This document shows, piece by piece, positions 53,650-64,000 of a DNA stretch of 64,000 nucleotides. The stretch comes from Prunella strophiata (lineage: Eukaryota; Chordata; Aves; Passeriformes; Prunellidae), in contig JAZBQD010000014.1 in NCBI GenBank assembly GCA_036583965.1, positions 70,942,790 through 71,006,789 on the forward strand. The letters run 5' to 3'. The notes below the pieces were generated by a model. That model ran no database searches and was not told the origin of the DNA. It saw only the letters and a program-made list of their open reading frames with translations. A program made the translations under genes and the position numbers. Within the stretch, counting starts at the first letter, position 1. Each line of letters begins with the position of its first letter.

Positions 53650-56600
53650 TCAGGAGGACTTGTCCCGCACGTGCTCCATGATTCTCTTCAGGCCCAGCCA
53701 GGTCTCCTTGGCAGCAGGGATGATCTGGCTGGCAGGCAGCAGGAACCCGTAGCGCCCCGTGTCCCGCAGCTCGAAGGCAAAGGAATATTTGATCCCATTG
53801 TCGTAGCTCCAGTCAATGCTGCCTCCACTGGCTTGGTCTGGAAGGGAAAGGGAGATGGTCCAGAGGGGCGAGCAGAGGAATGGTGGGGTTGTGTTGTTGT
53901 GCTGTTTGTATTTTGGGGGACAAGGATGAGGTTTGGATGGGAATGTTCAGGTCCATTGTGTGACCAGTGGTGTCACTGAGCAGAGGAATGGTGGGGTTGT
54001 GTTGTTGTGCTGTTTGTATTTTGGGGGACAAGGATGAGGTTTGGATGAGAACGCTCGGGTCTGATGTGTGACTGGTGGTGTCACTGCACAGGAGCACTGT
54101 GGCTTCCACCAGGGACAGACCCTGTGGGGAGGGCAGGGATGGTGTCCTGGGACAGCCCCTAAAGCTCTGAGGGGCCAAATACTCACAGATGGTGTTGCAA
54201 ATGGTGCCCACTTGGAAGGTGGTGCCATAGAGGGAGCGGATGGAACTGGCAGCAGCTCTTCCCAGAGATTCCTGGAGGGGAGAAGATGAAGGAAAGTCAG
54301 GAAGCAGCCACACTTCCTGAGATTAAACAGTGGGATTTCACCAGCAATCTCCAAACTGCTTTGGAGATGATTCACACCAACAGCAGCCACAGATTCCACA
54401 GCATTTCTGGGAGGTGCCACTGCGGGTGAGTGAACTTCCAGCAGGTTCTGTAAGTGTTCATCCAGTGTTTATCTCACTGGCTTGAGGGGAGGGGAAAGCT
54501 CCTTGACTTCCTGTCAAGGGAAGACTCAAGAGATACCAGAAATTCCCAAGGCAGCTGGGGTCTTCCAATACTGCAAGGTCAACTTGGTGCTCACTTCAAC
54601 TACATAATGGGGCTTGGATTGAAAACAGAGCTGGGTTCTTTGTGAAGGGGGGAAAAAGGCAACAAATTGCCACAGGGGAACTTCATTTAGGTATCAGGAC
54701 AAAAAAAAATCCCCATGAGATTAGGGAAGCTTTGGGATGAGCTAGAAAAAGCTGTGGAATTCTTCTTTGGAAATATCAAAACAATCCAAACTCAGACTGC
54801 AATTGGCTCTGACTCCCTTTCAGCACAGGGTTAGAACAGAGACCTCCAGAGGTCTTTCCCAGTGGAATTATGGTTGAGATCCACACTGCCTCAGAGATAT
54901 TATTCCAGCTGTGGTGTTGTCATTAGGGAGGAGTATAGAAAGTACAGAAAGGCAGCTGGACAGAAGAGAGGAAGGTAAAGCCAAGTCCTCCTGTCTCACC
55001 AGCTCAGCATAATCATCTGGCCTGGTGCATTTGTATCCATAGGGATACATCAGGAGCTGGGAATAACTGTGGAGGGTCAGGAAGGCCTTGAAGTTTCCAT
55101 GATTCTTGATGAAGTCAGCAACAGATTTCACTTCCACCTCGGAGTTGGCGCTGGGCCCGTGGTAGGATTCAGAGCAGGGGTTGTTACTGGCTCCAGGACC
55201 TGGTGGTGCAAGGAGGGAACAATCCTGTGAGGAGTGCAATTCCTGGGAGGTCAGGGCAGACCCACACAAAGCTGGGCTTTCCTAAGGACAGGGCTGCAGC
55301 CAAAGCAAGGCCTTAAACAGTGATAAATGCTCAAACAGCAGAGACAGTGTGAATGTTCAAGGGATGCACTTTGAGATGATGCAACCTGGAACAGGCTGCC
55401 CAGAAACCCAAGAATCCACATTCCTGGGGGCATTCTCTGGTTGGATGGGGCTGGGAACAACCTGGGATAGTGGATGGTGGCTTTGCCCATGGCAGGGAGT
55501 GGAACTAAATAATATTTTGGGTCCTTCCCACCCAAACCATTCTGTGATCCCATAATTCCATTCTGCTGCCTCATCCTGTGCTCTGGGGTGATTAATCCCC
55601 TTTATAAAGGCAGCTGCTGGTTCTGTGTAACAGGAACCAGAATGCAGAAGCTTCATCCCTACCTCCAAAGCCTGCATCCCAGTTCCTGTTGGGATCAACT
55701 CCGACGCAGATGCTGCCGGGAATCTTGGAGCGGGTTTTCCTCCACATGCGGTTCTACAACAGAGAAACGCTCAAAAGGGAGCAAATCTGGGTGCTGGCAC
55801 CAAAACTGCTCCCCAGGGAGAGCTGCCATCCATGGGGATTGATCCTAGGCACGATCCCAAGAGTATTTTGGACTGCCAAGATGGGCTAAGGTCAAAAATC
55901 AAATGTATTTACTAAAACTGGGTATTTACAGGGGGTTAGGATGGGTTAGACAAATGATGAGGATCTTTGTCTGCCCAACCCTTGGTAACTCCTCTCACAG
56001 CATTAAGACTTTCAGAGCCCACTTCCCTCATATTGATTATTTCCTTGGAAGAGCCAGGAATCTCACTGAGCTCAGAAAGCTGACCCACCGAGGTGTGAGT
56101 GTACACAAATCCGTCAGGGTTGGCGACTGGCAGCAGGAAAAGATCCATCTTGTCCAGCAGGGAGGTGATGGACTCATCTGTTCCATAGTCAGAGGCAATC
56201 TAGGCAGAGACAGAGCACACCCTGCTTAGCAGAGTATTTCCTTCCCAAATGTTCATTCCCTCATTGTTTGGGACACAGGAAAGGCTGGATTTTGGGACAG
56301 GGAAACAAGGAACATCCATCATCTGCTGGCCATAACTGTTCCTTGTTATACATGTGGAGCAAGCAGTGAATCTGTTTTATTATTTTATTCTGAAGACAGG
56401 AGGTCTTTAGAATAAAATGGAAGAGGACAACAAAATTTTCTTCTCCCTGACCCACAGGACAGGTCAAGGGTGAGATGGAAGAGCCAGGTTGGGAATTCCC
56501 AACTGTGCTGCACTGACAGAGCCCACAGAGCTTTTGGACAACACTCTCAGGCACAGGGTGGCTCCTGGGGATGGTTCTGTGCAGGGCCAGGGAGTTGGAC

Positions 56601-59600
56601 TCCATGGTCCTGGAGGGTCCCTTCCAGCTCAGCTGATTCTGTGATCCTGTGACTTCTCTGGTGGCCCAGTCATTTCCAGCAGGATTTAAATCCTCATTTA
56701 CAGAGAGCTGGGCATTTTGTGGAAGGAAACCAACCCCACTGCATTTTTCTGGGTGAGCAGAGCAAAGCAGCAAAATAATCTCAAAGTCTTTGGTTGTTTG
56801 TGTAACAATTTCACCTGAACCCCTACACTTTGTCTGCCTAAACTCAGCTGTTCTAACAGGACAGAGGTTCCCAATTCGAGATTGAGGCAGCCACCACATC
56901 CTCAGGGAGCCAGCTGCTTTTGGGAGGTGAATTAACTCAACACACAGAGGGGTGATATCCTCAGAAACAGCAGGAAGCATTGCCAGGACAAGGCCAAGAT
57001 GGATCCCTGCTGCAGGAACCTTGTTGGCGATCCACAGGGCGCTGGCCTGGGTGACCCACTCGCGGGAATGGATGCCGGCGTCGAGCCAGATGGCCGGGCG
57101 GTTGGAGCCTCCGGTGCTGAACTGGGAAACCAAACAGAGCACTTCAGACTCTGACACCTCTCACTGCAGGACATCCCATCACAGACTGGAGTGCTCTGGG
57201 CTGTGCTGGCACTCATCCCCATGGAGGCATTCCATGATGTTTGTCCTACCTTCAGGACGTACAGAGGACGCTTCTCGTAGGATTCCCCGATCTGGATCTT
57301 TCTCCACAAAGCTGTACTCAGATGCAAGTTGGTCCAGTTCTGCATTAATCTGAAATGGAAGGTCATGAGGACATTAATATCATATTTATGTGCTCTGCCA
57401 TTCCTTCCAGAGAATCATGGGCTGATTCAGGTGGGAATGTCCATCCCATTCCACACCCCTGCCACAGGCAGGGACATCTTCCACTATCCCAGGTTGCTCC
57501 AACCTGGCATTGAACACTCCCAAGGATGGGGAAGCCACAACTTTGTTTCTTTATAGTTCTTTATTCCCCAATTTCAAGATCCCTTTATTTCTCTTTCTTT
57601 TGAAGGACGGGTTTTGACAGACTCTGCAGGAGAGTTTATGGAATTTTGATCAACACTGTCAGGGACAGCGCTGGCTGATTGCTCTGAGCACAAAATTGAT
57701 ACTGCAAAAAACAAACCCACGTGCCAGAAAAAGCTGTAAGGACATTTTAGATCCTAATATAGGATGTTGAATTGAAGACAGCATGCAAAAAGGCCAGAAA
57801 AAATCAGAATACTCTTCCCCTGAGGTACTCACATCATCCAGAGTGTGGTAGGCACCAAAGTCGAAGCTGCTGCTGCTGCGCTGCCTTTGGGCACTCTCGG
57901 CCATGTCTTGCTTTTCTTTATCCAGAACATCCTAAAATAACATTCAAATGGTGAGAAGTGTCTGCTTCACTTGCTAAAAGATAAATAAATGAAAAGGCAG
58001 TGAGTTAATGCTGGTTTAGGTGCCCTTTGGGGATTACTGCTCATGAGGAAATGTCAGATTAGTGCCCAAGTGGGTGATTTTTATCCATAACTACTCTCAG
58101 CAGAATTTACTGAATGATCAGTAATTTCAGTGTTGGGATTCCCAAATGGCTGGGGCCAAAAGTCCATGTGTAATTCCTCAGGGGTAGTCAGAAGGAGCCC
58201 TGTGGAGTTTATTGATGTCCCTACTCAGAGAACACCAACAGCGATTCATGGAATTTCTTTGAGAAATAATCTACAACCTACAAAAATAAGAGGAGGATCC
58301 CATGGTAAACAGAGTATGGAAAGTGGGAGTGCAAGGCCAAATTGTGAATCAGTGTTTCCAAAAGATGTAAGAAATAAGTTCCAGTGGCATTGCCCACCTG
58401 CAGGTCTTCAATCAGGATGGAATATTCAATTCCCTGGGATTCCAGGAAGGCTTTCACTGACTGGACACTGACAGCAGGAATCCTCACATCCACAGGCAGG
58501 GCAGGGGCAGAGGGGTTGATCCAGAAATCCAGCTGGAGAGAGAAAGGAAAATGGATTTGGTTTGGGGAAGGCATTCTGCAAACAGCTCTTGCAGAGTTTT
58601 AGAATTGCTGATTTCTCCCCAGTCCAACGGCCCCTGCAGAGAGGAGCCCTGGAATGCTCCGTCCTCTGTGGCCTCAACCTTGTATCAGTTCTTGTGATAA
58701 ACTCAACAAAATAACAAATACCAAGGACTTGAGTCAGTCTTTTCACTGACTTCTAGGCTTTGGATCACACAAACAAGAGGAAATTTTAATTGTCTCTGAT
58801 GATTATTTTATTATTCTCCCTTTTATTAGAAATAATTTCAAGAAAAACTACATATTCCAGTCTTAGGTAATATGAAACCCATTGTTTTAATTTCTCCTTT
58901 TATCTCCCCTTTGGTATGACTTTTCTAAATTTTAATTTCTAAATTATTCATATAATATTTATTTAGTCAGTGATGTTAAAAAAGTGATGTTAAAATTCTC
59001 ACCAATGGCAATAAGAACAGTAATGACCTGGAATTTTACATTGTGTTTTCCTGTTTCAATACAGTGTAGACCAACTAATAAATTCCTTCCATAACTCTGG
59101 GAGACAAAACATTGCCATTCCCCCCGGAAAAGCAAGTTTTTCAACACTGAGATTAAGATCTGACAATTCAAATATGATGTAAACCCAGTAGGAAAAAACC
59201 ATATCAGTTCTGGCCTCTACTCGAACTTGCAGGTCAAAGTGTTGAGAGAGTAAAATTATTTATGGCAGCTGCCCCAGGGTGATGGGAACCTTCCAAAGGA
59301 GATGCAGATTCACAGCCCTGACCTGTTGTGAGTGAGGTGCAAATCCAAAATGCCTCTGCGGCCATGACCCACCTCCAGGTGTTCCAGCGATTCCAAAAGC
59401 TGCAGCTGCTTGACCTCCTCCTCATTTTTGGTCCTGATCCGGAGAACCTGGTGCCTGCAATAAATCAGTGTTTTCAGAAGCAGATCTCAGAAGGGGGCTG
59501 GCTGAACTGGCTTTATTCCTGGGATGGTTAATTCCGTGTTAATTGCGTGTTAATGGCTCCTTTAATCAGTTGATTTGGTGTCACCCAAGAGTTTAACCAA

Positions 59601-60915
59601 CAACCCGCACCTTCCTCATAACCCAGAGATGAGTTTTAAATCACAAAGATCAATCCCGCATCCATCGGGCAGCAGCTTGTGGGAGAGGAATATTCCAGTT
59701 GAGCTGGGGAAGGATCCGGTGTTTGGGGAGCAGAACAAACACCAAAGGTGGGATTTGTTCCACCTCCCTGCGGCTCGGTCAGACTGCTGCCACCCTGCCC
59801 GTGTCCTCCGAGGCTGGCACCAGCAGAGGGTGGCTCGAACCTTTCCAGGTGGGATGGATCACCCTGGAAGGGGCGATAAACCCAACAGCTGGGAGCACAG
59901 CGCGGGAACTGCACAACTGCAACCCTTTTTTAGGTGGAAATGAGGTAAAAAGGGTCCCGCAAGGAGCTCAGTAATGTGGGTGTTTTATTTACAGCAGGAC
60001 TCGTTTACACCAGGATCCTCTCTCTGGCCAGCAGAGGGATAAGATCTCATCATTGAACCGAGTTAAATCAGCTCTCTAAGCACTTTTCCACATTAATACC
60101 TCATTGCTGGATTCTCCATGAGCTTTATCTCAGGACTGGATTCTGCCGTGAATTAACCACAGCTGCTGAGGAATGGAATCACCAGAACTCAGTTCGGGAT
60201 TAAATGATCAAAATAGCCCCTCCTGTCTTTACAAATCCCCGAGTTTTGGGACATTATTTATATTAATTTTTTATTCTTAATCCTTAAACCTTTGTGCACA
60301 GATTTACTTACTGGACTCTAGTACTCACTCACTGCACCTCAGGATTTTATAATCTTTAATTATTAAGGCCCTTCAATGGACAGCAAGGCTGTGAGGAAAT
60401 GCCCTGCAGGATAATTTTTGCAATGCAACATAAAGACAAACCTTCAGAATTTAATTGGTTGGAAATCAGGATTTTCAATGCTTAGGAAGGAGGAAAGAAG
60501 AGGAAGAAACAGAAATAAGAAACTTGGGGGGAAAATGGGAAGTGGTGAAATTTCTGATCTGAGGACAGGTTCTGGTCCTTCAGCTCTGCTTTTCAGTGGG
60601 GTTCAACTCAAGCCTTGGATGAACAGGAATTGAGAATCTCATCTCCACAGCTGGACCCTTCTCCTTAGAAAACCCAAAGGAAAGTAAAGAAAAGTTCCCT
60701 CAAACACCACAGCAGCAAAGCAACAAGAACAATCAGTCACAAAACCCAAAAAAAACGTGCCCCGAGCAGATTTTGTGAAGTTGAGACCGTGACAAACAAC
60801 AAGAGGATGGCAGCCCTAAATGAAAGGTTTTCCACGAAAGCATAACTCACCCAACAAAGGTCTCCAGGCACAGGGAAGCCCCGATGAGGGCACTGAAGAT
60901 CAAAATCAGCTTCAT
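53650..60915 (-). CDS. CPA2: Procarboxypeptidase A2
   Basis: M14A secreted zinc carboxypeptidase zymogen; mammalian CPA2 prefers bulky aromatic C-termini. Exons, in gene order: 60915-60851, 59454-59373, 58532-58398, 57931-57833, 57349-57250, 57121-57020, 56199-56089, 55753-55663, 55199-55000, 54271-54187, 53837-53650. Signal peptide [16 protein letters not shown] then LETFVG as in CPA2; pro-domain [11 protein letters not shown]; zinc ligands in GIHSREW and [45 protein letters not shown]; Tyr248 and Ile255 in [10 protein letters not shown]; Glu270 in FAFELRDTG. The C-terminus VRDKSS differs from the mammalian HPY. Exon 57349-57250 holds one extra base (near 57298) that breaks frame; without it the protein is 418 aa. 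TATAAATT lies about 40 bp upstream of the ATG. Confidence 0.92.
53868..54090. repeat. 109-bp tandem duplication (CPA2 intron 10)
   Basis: GAGCAGAGGAATGGTGGGGT and the following GTTGTTGTGCTGTTTGTATT through TGGTGTCACTG occur twice, starting at 53869 and 53978, with few differences. The duplication appears recent. Confidence 0.9.
55385..55562 (+). mobile_element. CR1 LINE 3' fragment
   Basis: Sense CR1: GGAACAGGCTGCCCAGAAAC, GCCCATGGCAGGGAGTGGAA, ending CCACCCAAACCATTCTGTGA. CPA2 intron. Confidence 0.88.
56585..56656 (+). mobile_element. Short CR1 3' end
   Basis: GGAGTTGGACTCCATGGTCC, GAGGGTCCCTTCCAGCTCAG and TGATTCTGTGATCCTGTGA form a CR1 tail with its terminal octamer-like repeat. Confidence 0.75.
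57413..57530 (-). mobile_element. CR1 LINE 3' fragment
   Basis: AGAATCATGGGCTGATTCAG, CTGCCACAGGCAGGGACATC, CATTGAACACTCCCAAGGAT. Antisense copy in a CPA2 intron. Confidence 0.8.
59455..60850 (-). other. CPA2 intron 1
   Basis: A 1.4 kb intron of mostly unique, AT-leaning sequence. No exon, array or clear mobile element is recognised. Confidence 0.55.
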
Positions 60916-60950
60916 GTTGGCTGCAAGTTCAGCTGGGCCTGGCAAAGGGG

Positions 60951-60958
60951 AATTTATA
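60951..60958 (-). promoter_or_regulatory. CPA2: CPA2 TATA box
   Basis: Minus-strand TATAAATT (plus AATTTATA) sits about 36-43 bp upstream of the CPA2 start codon. That implies a very short 5' UTR, as is usual for pancreatic carboxypeptidase genes. Confidence 0.75.
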
Positions 60959-62249
60959 CAGAGCTTTATTTTTCAGATCAAACACATCTGATAGAACCTA
61001 TCACTCCATGTGATCAAGTTCTCACATTTATCAGAGCCTTCAAGGCAACCAGCAGGCTGATTTCACCTCCAAAAAAGTATTTTCCACTGACACATCCAAA
61101 CCAGGGGGGGAGGAGTCAGTCCCAAAGCTCTGACCACAAAAATGTGTGTGTTCTTACATGTTTTTCAGGGCAGAGGAAAACAGGGACAAACTGAGCTCAT
61201 CCCAGCTCTCACTGGGGGTCAGGAGCTCTGCCAGCCACTCTTGGTTGGGATTTTGAGTTGGCCATTCCTGGTTCCAAAGGATATTTGAGGATTTGCTGTC
61301 CATGTGGGAGGCAGAGTCCTGCCTGAGCTTTGGGAATAATCTCCCGTGGGAACCAGCTGTGGCTGCTGGATAAACTTCTTGTTTATCCAAATCAAAAGGT
61401 TTCTGAGAACAGCCAGGAGCTGAGCCTGCTGTCACACCTGGAGTTCCTGGGCAGCAGAGAGAGGGGAGATGTTCAGCTGCTCAGTGCACCTCAGGAGAAG
61501 GGGAAAGGAATTCCCAGGAATAAATAATAAATGTATTATTTTAATAAAGATCTCCATTGTATCATTCAGCACCTCCCTGAGGAGTCTCCTCTCACCTCCA
61601 CTCCCACCCCACTGCTCCACAGGTGTCCTGTTGTGTTCACAGTCCCAAGCAAGCCCTTTGTCTCATGTTTTTGGGAACAAAGGGAGCCCCGGGCAGGGAT
61701 CAGTCCTGTTTTGGCCTGTAGGACTGAGTCATCTTGTAGCTGCTGTGTCTTGGGGGCACCAGGAGAACTGCTCTGGTCTCTAAGGTTTAACCAAACCCAG
61801 TCCCTGGGGAAAAAGATCTCCACTCCCTCAACTTAAACCAAACAACAAAAATTTATCCCAAGAGACAGGAGCCTATCACAGGGATTTCCTGCTTCTGGAA
61901 CTACAGCAGGGACTCTGGTGGAAGCCAAACCCCACCTGCAGCTTCCAGACTCCAATATTTCATAAGGAATCAGCTGACTGTCCACACGGCCTGCCACAGT
62001 TCACTCTTTGAAAACAGGAAGAAGGGATTTAATCTAGGGCAGAATTAGAGCTTGTTTCATTACTCATGCTACATCCCACATGGATTTAAGAGCTGCCAAG
62101 AAACCCTGCCAAACCTGATGTCAGGATCCAAAGTATCCCAACAAGCTCTGAGTGCCATGATCAGCATCCTCTGGAGCTTCCACCCACTGCATTTCAGGAG
62201 CTGCATCTGAATCCAACCCTTGGGCTCACTCCTCATCGGGCTTCCAGAG
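60959..62249. other. CPA2 upstream region
   Basis: Unique sequence with no gene seen. It may carry CPA2 upstream regulatory elements, but no motif is strong enough to name. Confidence 0.45.
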
Positions 62250-62465
62250 GAATCCATGGAGGCTGCTGCAGGGCTGGAGGCAGTCCTGGGAGAGCTGGGG
62301 GTGCTCACCTGGAGAAGGGAAGGCTCCAGGGAGAGCTCAGAGCCCCTGGCAGGGCCTGAAGGGGCTCCAGGAGAGCTGCAGAGGGACTGGGGACAAGGCC
62401 TGCAGGGACAGGACACAGGCATGGCTTCCCACTGCCAGAGGGCAGCCATGGATGGGATCTTGGCA
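62250..62465 (+). mobile_element. CR1 LINE fragment interrupted by the heptamer array
   Basis: Sense CR1: GGGGGTGCTCACCTGGAGAA, GGGACAGGACACAGGCATGG, ATGGATGGGATCTTGGCA. The next CR1 bases should be ATTGGGAATTGCTGG. Instead the (GGGAATT)n array begins exactly there. Confidence 0.88.
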
Positions 62466-62964
62466 GGAATTGGGAATTGGGAATTGGGAATTGGGAATTG
62501 GGAATTGGGAATTGGGAATTGGGAATTGGGAATTGGGAATTGGGAATTGGGAATTGGGAATTGGGAATTGGGAATTGGGAATTGGGAATTGGGAATTGGG
62601 AATTGGGAATTGGGAATTGGGAATTGGGAATTGGGAATTGGGAATTGGGAATTGGGAATTGGGAATTGGGAATTGGGAATTGGGAATTGGGAATTGGGAA
62701 TTGGGAATTGGGAATTGGGAATTGGGAATTGGGAATTGGGAATTGGGAATTGGGAATTGGGAATTGGGAATTGGGAATTGGGAATTGGGAATTGGGAATT
62801 GGGAATTGGGAATTGGGAATTGGGAATTGGGAATTGGGAATTGGGAATTGGGAATTGGGAATTGGGAATTGGGAATTGGGAATTGGGAATTGGGAATTGG
62901 GAATTGGGAATTGGGAATTGGGAATTGGGAATTGGGAATTGGGAATTGGGAATTGGGAATTGGG
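62466..62964. repeat. (GGGAATT)n heptamer array, about 71 copies
   Basis: About 500 bp of GGGAATT repeats with no visible interruption. It keeps all frames open in both directions, giving false GIGNWEL or FPIPNSQ ORFs. Four or more G3 tracts with 4-base spacers fit the usual G-quadruplex pattern. Confidence 0.98.
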
Positions 62965-63079
62965 ATCCTATCCCCTGGGGGGGCTGAAGGACCCCAGCAA
63001 TGACCATGAGGTCCTAAAGGGTTTGGAGATCAGCCCTGAGCCACGGGCATCCATGAAATTGGAGAGAGTCCAGAGGAAT

Positions 63080-63470
63080 CCATGGAGCTGCTCCAGGGCT
63101 GGAGCCCCTCAGTTCCCAGGGATCCAGGCTGGGAGAGTTTGGGGTGCTCACTTGGAGAAGAGAAGGATCCAGGGAGAGCTCCCAGCACATTGCAGGGCCT
63201 GAAGGGCTCCAGGAGAGCTGCAGAGGGACTGGGGACAAGGCCTGCAGGGACAGGACACAGGCAATGGCTTCCCACTGCCAGAGGGCAGCCATGGATGGGA
63301 TCTTGGCCATTGGGAATTGCTGGCTGGGCTGGAATTGCCAGAGCAGCTGGGGCTGCCCCTGCATCCCTGCAATGGCCAAGGAAAGGCTGGAGCAGCCTGG
63401 GATGCTGGGGTTGCAATGGGATGGGATGAAGGGCCCTGCCCACCCAAACCATTCTGGCATTCTGGGATCA
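63080..63470 (+). mobile_element. CR1 LINE 3' fragment
   Basis: Sense CR1: GGGGTGCTCACTTGGAGAAG, CATTGGGAATTGCTGGCTGG, CCCACCCAAACCATTCTGGC. It shows the uninterrupted form of the site where the neighbouring copy expanded. Confidence 0.9.
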
Positions 63471-63589
63471 AGGAGGCTCAGAATCCATCCCGAGGGATTT
63501 CTATGGAAGCTGGGGATGGAAAAGGGAAGGGAGACCCCTTGCTGGAGTCCTGAGATTCCCAGTGAAGCCCCTGGATCCCAAATCCTCAA

Positions 63590-63765
63590 ATTGGGAATTG
63601 CTGGCTGGGCTGGAATTGCCAGAGCAGCTGGGGCTGCCCCTGCATCCCTGGCAGTGCCCAAGGCCAGGCTGGACACTGGGGCTGGAGCAGCCTGGGACAG
63701 TGGGAGGGTTGGAACCAGGTGGGCTTTAAGGTCCCTTTCCCACCCAAACCATTCTGGGAATTTTT
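63590..63765 (+). mobile_element. CR1 LINE 3' fragment
   Basis: AAATTGGGAATTGCTGGCTG, GGCAGTGCCCAAGGCCAGGC, CCCACCCAAACCATTCTGGG. It begins directly at the AATTGGGAATT motif. Confidence 0.88.
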
Positions 63766-63815
63766 AGAGGCTGAAAACATCCACAGTGCTGACCCCAGGG
63801 TCCAGAAGGGGAGCA

Positions 63816-63880
63816 GCAGGAAGGCAGAGGTGACACAGCAAGGCAGAGGTGACACAGCAAGGCAGAGGTGACACAGTTAA
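63816..63880. repeat. 19-bp repeat, about 3 copies
   Basis: AAGGCAGAGGTGACACAGC repeats three times, the last copy ending GTT. Nothing further is recognised to the window end. Confidence 0.85.
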
Positions 63881-64000
63881 GGCAGGTGGAGAAGGGACCT
63901 CACCAAAGCAGCAGAGCCCCACGGGGTCCGGCCAGCAGGAGCAGAGCAGGGCTGGTGGCACTGGCCAGGTCCTCAGACAGCTCCCAGGGCAGCTCCACAG

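Noticed and set aside
62069..63202. Long GIGNWEL or FPIPNSQ repeat ORFs on both strands
   Set aside because: The (GGGAATT)n heptamer has no stop in any frame, so these are by-products of the array and CR1 flanks.

Overview
The window is vertebrate nuclear DNA, almost certainly from a bird. The genes are split into many short exons with GT-AG introns. Truncated CR1 LINE 3' ends occur throughout, at least 20 copies in both orientations. The gene order matches human 7q32 in reverse: COPG2 (+), MEST (-), CEP41 (+), CPA1 (-), CPA5 (-), CPA2 (-). The CR1 density and compact introns would suit a songbird, but the species cannot be named from sequence alone.

Layout: 716-19020 holds the last 19 recognisable coding exons of COPG2 (coatomer gamma-2); its 5' end lies outside the window. 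MEST (19991-25054, first non-coding exon near 28417) is tail-to-tail with COPG2, and their poly(A) signals overlap. A CpG-rich divergent promoter (about 28200-28900) separates MEST from CEP41 (28737-39265), a centrosomal/ciliary rhodanese-like protein. After a 2.2 kb gap come three A-type metallocarboxypeptidase precursor genes on the minus strand, each with 11 coding exons: CPA1 (41478-44737), CPA5 (45526-50660) and CPA2 (53650-60915). The last 3 kb is CR1 copies and a pure (GGGAATT)n array.

These genes are not one pathway. COPG2 is a COPI vesicle coat subunit, MEST an ER-type alpha/beta hydrolase-fold protein, CEP41 a cilium tubulin-modification factor, and the CPAs are secreted digestive or tissue proteases. 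What ties them together is long-conserved synteny.

The unusual content is in the repeats. A minisatellite of about 68 bp in COPG2 repeatedly copies a real 3' splice site together with the first bases of the following exon. Further along, a 230-300 bp repeat carries fragments of a COPG2 exon with its 5' splice site, all sharing one 42-bp internal deletion. MEST intron 1 is filled by about 96 copies of a two-type 29-bp G-rich unit. A 500-bp heptamer array appears to have grown from a motif inside a CR1 copy.

Nine coding exons carry a one-base frame break, most of them at short homopolymers. Because splice sites are intact and paralogous exon lengths show the surplus base in four cases, I read these as probable sequence or assembly errors rather than gene death.
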